64,000 nt of DNA from Sisyra terminalis (taxonomy: Eukaryota > Arthropoda > Insecta > Neuroptera > Sisyridae), in NCBI GenBank assembly GCA_958496175.1, contig OY292277.1, forward strand, positions 25,339,282-25,403,281, read 5' to 3'. Position numbers and translations under genes: made by a program. Numbering within the stretch: position 1 is the stretch's first letter; each line of letters starts with the position of its first letter. Positions 57,414 to 64,000 of this stretch are shown piece after piece. Under the pieces are notes generated by a model. The model worked only from the letters and a program-made list of their open reading frames with translations. It had not been told where the DNA came from and ran no database searches.

Positions 57414-57692
57414 CTCTAGTTTTTTGGTGAATTCCTCAATCGTTGCATCATGTTGCCTCTTTAATTCTTCGTTTTGTTCGAGTAGGGCTTTTCCTAGTTC
57501 GGCTGCAAGAACTAAATCCGATTCTTTTTGTTGTAATTGACTCCAGACGTCTTCAAAAGAGACACAGGGGCCTACGGCCCCTTCACTAACGCCCATTGCC
57601 TCCGTATTTCCATTAACACTATTATCAGTATTGCCTCCAGCGCTTGTTCGTTGGAGGTTTTCCTGATGTTCATTCGATGATCGTGGCAACAT
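57414..57692 (-). CDS. BicDR: BICD-related cargo adapter (BicDR), first coding exon
   Basis: Bicaudal-D-related proteins are long coiled-coil adapters that link dynein-dynactin to vesicle cargo such as Rab6 carriers. This exon encodes residues 1-93. A low-complexity Asn/Gly/Ser/Glu-rich lead (1-45) is followed by the family signature '[20 protein letters not shown]' and '[20 protein letters not shown]' (about 45-84), the start of the coiled coil that binds dynein light intermediate chain. The exon ends in phase 0 after 'TKKLE' at a GTATTT donor (57413-57408); reading past it meets a stop six codons later, so splicing is required. The ATG follows an in-frame stop on the minus strand. Remaining exons must lie leftward, and none was identified in this window, which implies a very long first intron or exons I could not see. 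It stands head to head with NRDE2. Confidence 0.85.
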
Positions 57693-58987
57693 TTAAATGT
57701 AAACATTGACAGTACAAAACATAATTAAATATTTAACAAAAACAATCACATTGATAAGGTACTTTTCGAATCACAATAAGACACGAATTTATGTGGAAGA
57801 ATTTAGTACTACCCCTGGACTGTTTTATGATGACCGCGGTTACCCAGGTAACATTATCGCAGTGTATGGAAACATGGATGAATTGGTACGAGTGGAAAAT
57901 TTGCAATTTGATCGGATTTAAAAATTTTCACACATTCTCGCGTTTGTCAAAGAAAACGATACGTTAACCACGACTGGCAGTAACAAAGCCGATATCGAGA
58001 TCATAATCGAAAAGAAACACACATTGTAACAAAATGGAACTCCATAAGGTACTAAACTGGTCGCGGTTGAAGTCGTCTCTCAAAACTTGTTTTGTTCCCC
58101 CACTATCCACCCGCCAACACACCCCGTCTAGTTCGGTGAGATTTACACCTGTGTGTATTTTTTAGAAATGAGATAATTGTACTAAAACAATATCCTGGAT
58201 TTTAACGCCCTTACTATACCAACAGACTATTACCGTTATAAGGGACAGGAACAAAAAATTGCCCTTCTTAAAAATTTGCAAAGCTGTATGACTTCTTTCA
58301 ACATTCACTGGTTCCTACCGGTTTTTACGAATTTTTAATGAGGCCATACAATTATCATATCCTTTTGTCCAAATTTAAAAATGTATGACTTTTAAGTTTT
58401 AAAGTAAATAAATCTAAATTGGAAAACCATTGTTACGACTTTCTTTTTTCAACAAAGTTCTTACGAATTATCAAATCAAAATCTTCGAATCGTAAAATTA
58501 TTTTTATTTTAATTAGACAGAAAATACAATTACCTACAAAAGAAATGAAAGTTATTCAAAAAATTTATGTTAAAGTTAACAATAAATAGTTTAATTTTTC
58601 GGACTTTAATTTAATTATTATAAATTTAAACTTAATTAATATTTTTATTAGATAAAATGGATATAATTCAACAATACGTCATTGTAAATTTCAAAAGGAA
58701 ATGTTCTAATTGTTGTAATAGTGGACAAACGGAGACAAAACGTTCTACCTTACCGACATCATAAAATGTTAAATTGCGATCATTGCGATCTACTATGTTA
58801 TTTTCAGTGAAAATTTTAAGCGTACCATATTATCTAACAGTGATAGCAATCATATCAGCTACATGGTAGAAAGAAATGCAAAATTTAAAAAACAACTCTG
58901 GACCTGCGCAAGTATACCGAAGACAATGTCAAACGAAACTAAACGTCAAATTTAAAAAAAAATACGTAATGCGAAAAACTGTGAAAA
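57693..58987. promoter_or_regulatory. Shared 5' region between BicDR and NRDE2
   Basis: The 1.3 kb between two divergent start codons should hold both 5' UTRs and promoters. The half nearest BicDR (57780-58150) is less AT-rich and contains several CpGs. A 72-codon plus-strand open stretch at 57706-57921 begins with TTG, and its only ATG lies 17 codons from the end, so it is more likely 5' UTR of BicDR read in reverse. No TATA box or initiator can be chosen with confidence. Confidence 0.45.
58034..58165 (+). CDS. Candidate 43-codon ORF or first exon, unassigned
   Basis: The ATG frame reads MELHKVLNWSRLKSSLKTCF, then VPPLSTRQHTPSSSVRFTP before TAG. It is Arg/Ser/Leu-rich with no acidic residue after residue 2, which resembles a mitochondrial presequence. 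A possible donor (tcg|gtgaga, 58135-58140) lies inside. It could be an upstream ORF of NRDE2, the first exon of a separate gene, or chance in a promoter. I do not recognise it. Confidence 0.25.
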   Translation: MELHKVLNWSRLKSSLKTCFVPPLSTRQHTPSSSVRFTPVCIF

Positions 58988-61977
58988 ATGTCTCTATTTC
59001 CAATCGTAAACAATCCACCCGAAAGCGTTTCGACCAACGAAACCCCTGAATCATCCAACTGGTTACAAAACGCAAGTTTTAAACCCTCTGAAATTCAAAT
59101 TAAGCCCCCAAACACCGAACCAAATGTGCCAATCAAACCAAAACCAGAGAAAATCTCCAGCAAAGACCACCACGAAAAAACCAAAAGAAAACATAAAAAA
59201 TCCAAACACAAACATAAATCAAAAGATCTGCAAATCGTCGAGAAAACGAAAGTATTAGAAAATATCGACTTTTCCAAAGAGGACTTTTGTGTTGATAAAG
59301 TAGCCGAAAAAGTCTATTTGTTAATGCCGTTCCTATCCAAAAATAATGCACCACGATTTAAGTATCACTCCAAATTTAAAAAAAATAAAAGAAATAAAAA
59401 ACCACAGCGTTATTTTTCTTTTTTGATGGAAGTGGAAGAGGAAAATTCAAAAAGCACAAAAAATGACGATGGGGAAAAAGAAGATAATAAGTGGACTGGA
59501 CAGAAACAAGAAGAAGATTTGATGAAAACGACTGCATTTTACAATAGAAGTTTAGATGAAGATCCACACGATATCAATATGTGGTTGAAATATGTACAAT
59601 TTCAAGATGTAGTTTACCAATACGAAAAGACTTATAAACGTGGGAGTAATGTAAAAGGTGCGAGAGTTACAGCTGAAAGGAAAATATCAATTATCGACAA
59701 AGCATTAGAACATAATGCAGGAAACGAGGAACTTTTACGAGAACGATTATTAGTAGCAGAAAAAGTTTATCCTTCGGATGAAATGTCTGTAATGATGAAA
59801 AATCTAGTCAGTAAAGATCCTGGAAATGTTATTGTATGGCAAGGATATATTGAAGCGACGCAATGTTCAATGGCCCATTGTTCCACCCCGACTGTTCTAG
59901 AAATGTACAACAAATGTTTGTCAAATTTGCATCAATTAAGACGTACTACATCAACTGATAAACCTGCCACAGAAGCAAAAATTTTAAATATGTTATATCA
60001 GTGTGGTTTATTCTTACGACAAGCTGGGCTTTGGGAACAAATGTGGACATTGTTACGTCTTTACTTAGATTTAAATTTAGCTCCTGAAAATATTAATCTG
60101 TTTGATTCAATTTCTTCAATACGAGTAGACGAAAAAGAATTGTTGGATCTGGAAGATATTATTTTAAAATCAAATTTACCTTCACATGAATTGTGGTTAA
60201 GAATTGAAAAATTGAGGGAGGCTTGTCATTGGTTGCCACTACGTTCAGATGAACAATCGGAAGATCCTCAACGTCTAGTATTTACTGAAGATGTTTCAGA
60301 TTTAATTCATCCAATTACATGTCAAGGAAATAATTTTCGACTTATAGCGATAATTTTAAATTTGCTTAAAGTTCCACTTCTTCCATGTCGACACACAACA
60401 ATGCATGAACTTGGTCTCGACTACGTTCCATGGGCGTTAGATGCAATTGAACTTCTTTTACCGGCGTTTTATCCAATTTCATCTTCCCAACGATCGAACA
60501 ATACACACTTACTAAAGGATATTCTTATGTTTGCTGTGGGACCCCAATACTTGCGATCTCATCCAGGACAAGTTCAATATTTAGAATTTATCACAAACAT
60601 TTTTAAAAACTCTTCAAAATGTTTACGAGACGTTGACCAAAATGCGATTTATGTGTGGTGGTTTGCTTTTGAGCGGTTGATGATCGTTTTGGATAAAGCT
60701 CAAGTTATAAAAGTTCCCGACAGTCATAAAAAATCTATTAAGGCATCAATCAAAGATATTCTTAAACAAGAAACAAATCGAAACAATTTGCTTTTATTTA
60801 GAGAATATGGACTTATAGAATATGAATCTAACAAACAAGAATCAGCCATAAGTATTTTGCAAACTGCAATTTCAAGTGTAGAAAATAAATCTTTATCGGA
60901 ATGGGATAAAACTTGTTTGTTATATTTAAAGAGAACCTTATGCGATATTTTGCTTAGCTGTAACAGACAAAATGAAACAACAATAATCTTTACTTCAATC
61001 ATTTCTAAACATTGCACAACGGAACAAGCAATTAAGACATTTAAAGATGTTACTAATGAAATGTTAGATTCAAATTTAAAGAATATAATCCCGGCAGAAC
61101 AATTTTTGCCGGATTATTTTATTGAATGGACGACATGTGCAGCTTGGTTGATTTATTTGAAAGAAAATTCACCTTGGGAAGCTGGAGTGTTTTTAGAAAC
61201 TATAATTAAACATCCTAATACCGATTCGTATCGACAAGAAACTTTGTACGAAATTTATCTAACGATTTTACTACGGCATTGTCGAGAGTTTAAAGGTGCT
61301 GGAATATTCAAAGTTGTTAACGAAGTTCTTGGTCGAGCTATTAGTATATACCCTAACAATTTTCGTTTTATGTCGATTTTGATTCAAATCGAAAGTTTGA
61401 CGGGGTGTGTTGGGCGGTCTTGGTGGAAATTAACTACATTATTAACTGAATCAAATCATAGTATTCCTCGGCTATTTTTAGTATTATTGGCTAGTCAAAG
61501 AATTTCATTGATTGAGAAAGCACAACAGTTATCCGTTGAACAAACAGGTTGGTATTTTTCATAAAAATAATGTTATGGTAGTTCTATAACAATTTCTTTT
61601 TTTTTAGGAGGTCCTGTTTTAAATGATTTCGCGTGTAATAACCGAATGTTGGCTTTGTTTCATCGATTAACTTCAGGAAATTCCATCAGTAAAAGATGTG
61701 GACTTATTTGGCGGTTATATCTCAAATTTTTATACCATCGAAGCACTGATGAAATGTGTCGCAATACCTACTACCAAGCGTGTGAAGAATGCCCGTGGTT
61801 AAAGGTACGAAACAAACAACTTATTTTCAATACACTCATTTCATTTCTTTTTAGGCCCTTTATATCGATGCTGCTATTTATATACCAACTGAATTACCAC
61901 AAATACAAGATTTGCTGATTGAAAAGCAGCTGCGAATACATTTAACACCAGAAGAATTAGAAATTTTAAGATCGTAA
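58988..61977 (+). CDS. NRDE2: NRDE2, nuclear RNAi-defective 2 homologue (three exons)
   Basis: NRDE2 is a nuclear HAT-repeat protein. In worms it acts in nuclear RNAi, and in mammals it binds the exosome helicase MTR4 and restrains it. Exons: 58988-61547, 61608-61804, 61855-61977, joined by GT-AG introns of 60 and 50 bp (phases 1 and 0), giving 959 residues, shorter than the human protein. The N-terminus has the family start (LFP at residues 3-5 and a 'NWLQNASF' string), a His/Lys-rich basic stretch (60-80), and a region at 94-145 ending 'RYFSF' where the MTR4-interacting domain is expected. HAT repeats begin near 180 ('TTAFYNRSLDEDPHDINMWL') and fill the rest. Spliced exon 2 reads GPVLNDFACNNRMLALFHRL, and exon 3 ends in TPEELEILRS. 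Unspliced reading stops within intron 1, which supports the join. Confidence 0.92.
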
Positions 61978-62038
61978 ATAGACAAAGTTTAATGAAACCA
62001 AAAAAAATATGTTTTTTAAATTAATTATATTATTAGAA

Positions 62039-62044
62039 AATAAA
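62039..62044 (+). terminator. NRDE2 polyadenylation signal AATAAA
   Basis: A canonical AATAAA stands 62 bases after the NRDE2 stop codon, followed by a T-rich stretch. It would give a short 3' UTR of about 80-90 bases. Confidence 0.6.
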
Positions 62045-62249
62045 ATATTCTTTTTAAATTTATACTCCAGATTGTTTTAAAAGATTAGGGAGGAACTGTT
62101 GTATTTGGATGATACAAGTGGTAAATTTATAAATAAGATTTAATTACTTGATACATCATATGAAGAATTATAGTAAAACTATTTTTTTATACTTTTTGAA
62201 ATACTGTTTAATATTGCCGAAAATTCTGTTGTACAGTCTCCACCATCTA

Positions 62250-62345
62250 TCGTGCATGCTATGAGCCATGCAACATGCTTCCTTTTTTCGTCATTTTATA
62301 GTGGAATCCGTGCAATTTTTGTCGTTGCCAATTCAAATATTGCAC
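62250..62345 (+). repeat. Interspersed repeat, copy 2 of 2
   Basis: 'gctatgagccatgc', 'atgcttcc.tttttcgtc', 'cattttatag' and 'tttttgtcgttgccaattca' follow the order seen at 38.98-39.16 kb. The class is unknown. Confidence 0.5.
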
Positions 62346-62580
62346 ATTATGTAAAAGAAATTTGACTGTACGATAAGGATATACTCTTGATGGGATTTAG
62401 TGATTTTTCCACTATCGCAAAATAAAGAATTAAAGCAAGAAAAAATATTCTTTTTGTTTATGGTAACCATCGTAACCATAATAACCACAAACAACCACGA
62501 ATACACCATAGGAAGCAGGAGAGGGTGACAAGAGGAGACCAACTTAACTTACGTTAAAGTGTATTTTTATGCTAATGTTA

Positions 62581-63036
62581 GACACTGGTTTCCAGCGTCA
62601 AATGTGGTAATAGTACTGAAATTTAAAATGCGTGCTATCGAGAAAGAAAAGTAGCGATAAATTGCAGAATTTAGCGTTAAAAAGTTGAGTGACAAATGAG
62701 ACTCTCTAACGAATATTGATGTATCGAATAACCACAAAATTGTATAGATATATGCACTGTATATTATTGTGAATAATAAGTATTAATACTTGTTTCTAAA
62801 CATACAACTTATGAATAATAAATGTACCGAGAATGTACTCTTTTTGGAAACCTTTTGGTAGAAACCAGCCAAAATCTTATCAAAATATAGCTTTATCGCT
62901 ACTTTTTTATATGGCGCGCATGTTACATTTAAATCATGTGACCACCTTTGACATTAGAAACCAGCGTCTAGCGTCATGATGAAAATGTACCTTTAAAAGT
63001 ACGATTTTATATTGACGCTTGACGCTGATTTCAAAC
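62581..63036. mobile_element. Inverted-repeat element with nested arms
   Basis: Three inverted pairs are nested: 'actggtttccagcgtcaa' with 'ttgacgctgatttcaaact'-like right sequence; 'gtcaaatgtggt' with 'accacctttgac'; and 'gaaaagtagcgataaa' with 'tttatcgctactttttt'. GACGCT occurs repeatedly near the right end. The size is about 456 bp without a frame. The target duplication is unclear. Confidence 0.55.
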
Positions 63037-63281
63037 TAGTATAATAAGAATCGAAGTCGAAGAATCGTGCCAAGAAATAAGTCAAGCCGAAATTGGAAAA
63101 TATAAAACGAAAGAGAATTTTTCGTAGGTACATTCATTTGCAATAAAAGACATATTTAAAACCAAGAAAAAAATACTAAAAAACGTTTTTGGTTTCATCC
63201 AGTTTTCTAATTTTCCTACACTACATCGTTTGCTGGTTTGAAAATTATTTCGATTGTCTGCAATTGAATTTGAAGAATTGT

Positions 63282-63350
63282 TCTGCTTGATTAGTCTGTC
63301 TATATCCGTCATTCCTAACGTGGGGCGCAGGCCCCACCGGTGGGGCATGG
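63282..63350 (+). repeat. GC-rich hAT-like left end fragment
   Basis: 'cattcctaacgtggggcgca' followed by the palindrome 'ccccaccggtgggg' stands out in AT-rich DNA and resembles C/G-rich subterminal parts of hAT MITEs. No right end was found, and the 100-codon minus frame (63082-63384) reads through it and is rejected. Confidence 0.4.
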
Positions 63351-63638
63351 CATTATTTTGATAGGTCATGGGCAGGACGTGCACCCTTCGGCTGACTATG
63401 CCAAAGACTATGTGGTAATTCTAGAATGAATTATTAACAGTGAATTGATTTTCATTAATTTCAGAATAATGTTTCGTTCAAATATTTGCTATTTCTGTAT
63501 TTCAGTTCTCTATTATACTCGTATGTTTGGAAACTTTATTTAGTTAACTGTTCTTTCATTTTTTATTTTTCTCTTTCGTGGATGACTTATTTTTTGGAAG
63601 CTTCTTTAGATACCAAGTTAATGACTTTTTAAAGCATG

Positions 63639-63811
63639 CCATTCACGCTCCAACTTGCAGTCCAACTAGTGGATCTTTCGAAGCTGGATCTAAAGTCGGA
63701 CCGTGAATGGTGTTGTTGGAAGTTGGATGTTTAGCGGATCATTTAGGCGATCAAACCAGAAGACCCAACTAGTAGTCCGACTAGTTGGACTGCAAATCGA
63801 AGCGTGAATGG
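63639..63811. mobile_element. 173-bp palindromic MITE
   Basis: The left arm 'ccattcacgctccaacttgc' 'agtccaactagt' and the right arm complement 'ccattcacgcttcgatttgc' 'agtccaactagt' pair over 32 bp with four mismatches. An additional 'accgtgaatggt' and several 'agttgga' strings sit inside. The superfamily is not determined because no clear target duplication was found. Confidence 0.75.
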
Positions 63812-64000
63812 TCTGCTTAAGCTTCTTTCAGGTGAATGGAATAATAAATTGATGAGAACTATAAAAATAAAATTTGTTTGGTGTGATCATGGTAATAAAA
63901 AATATATTTTTCCTCTTATAAATACATTAATGTGTTAAATATTGCCGTTGTTTTTCATGGACTAGAGCCATTATTTCCATTATTACTTCAAAATGTACAC

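Noticed and set aside
57706..57921. 72-codon plus-strand frame ending NMDELVRVENLQFDRI
   Set aside because: It starts at TTG directly after a stop and has no ATG until 17 codons from the end. It overlaps the expected 5' UTR of BicDR on the other strand. The residue mix looks gene-like, so it is noted but not called.
59095..59567. Three minus-strand frames of 60-73 codons
   Set aside because: They are shadows of NRDE2 exon 1.
60724..61017. 97-codon minus-strand frame
   Set aside because: It lies wholly antisense to the NRDE2 HAT-repeat region.

Overview
The window reads as AT-rich, repeat-laden nuclear DNA from an insect. Evidence: single-copy genes with GT-AG introns of 50-60 bp, a tRNA-derived SINE family, a jockey-type non-LTR retrotransposon, Helitron helicase remains, and many small hAT-like elements with 8-bp target-site duplications. 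The order of insect cannot be fixed by eye. No prokaryotic, organellar or viral gene was recognised.

Layout. From 1 to about 57.4 kb there is no confidently recognised host exon. This stretch is intergenic or intronic DNA filled with repeats: decayed Helitron ends (1.7-2.6 kb), SINE copies (0.2, 10.4, 21.0, 28.2, 51.2, 55.4 and 56.0 kb), at least eight hAT-type non-autonomous elements with recognisable ends, three decayed LINE tails, and one 5'-truncated LINE with an unbroken 478-codon reverse transcriptase frame (35.2-36.8 kb, minus strand). Since the first coding exon of a BICD-related cargo adapter points leftward from 57.69 kb, much of this DNA may be its first intron, but no second exon was found.

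From 57.4 to 62.0 kb lie two host genes arranged head to head. The minus-strand exon (57,414-57,692) encodes the N-terminal start of a Bicaudal-D-related (BicDR) dynein/dynactin adapter. The plus-strand gene (58,988-61,977, three exons, 959 aa) is NRDE2, a HAT-repeat nuclear RNA-surveillance protein. About 1.3 kb between them probably holds both promoters. From 62.0 to 64.0 kb are NRDE2's 3' flank and more inverted-repeat elements.

The most interesting signal is a set of hammerhead-ribozyme-like motifs. A 244-bp palindrome at 18.5-18.7 kb carries one complete motif on each strand: a CTGATGA core, a 6-bp stem II, GAA, a self-complementary ACGCGT stem III and a perfect 7-bp stem I. Decayed relatives lie near 8.4, 13.5, 35.0, 38.2, 53.6 and 55.6 kb, two of them inside another inverted-repeat family. 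A self-complementary stem III without a loop is the layout of the published small hammerhead variants linked to Penelope-like retroelements, which cleave as dimers. No Penelope reverse transcriptase was seen here.
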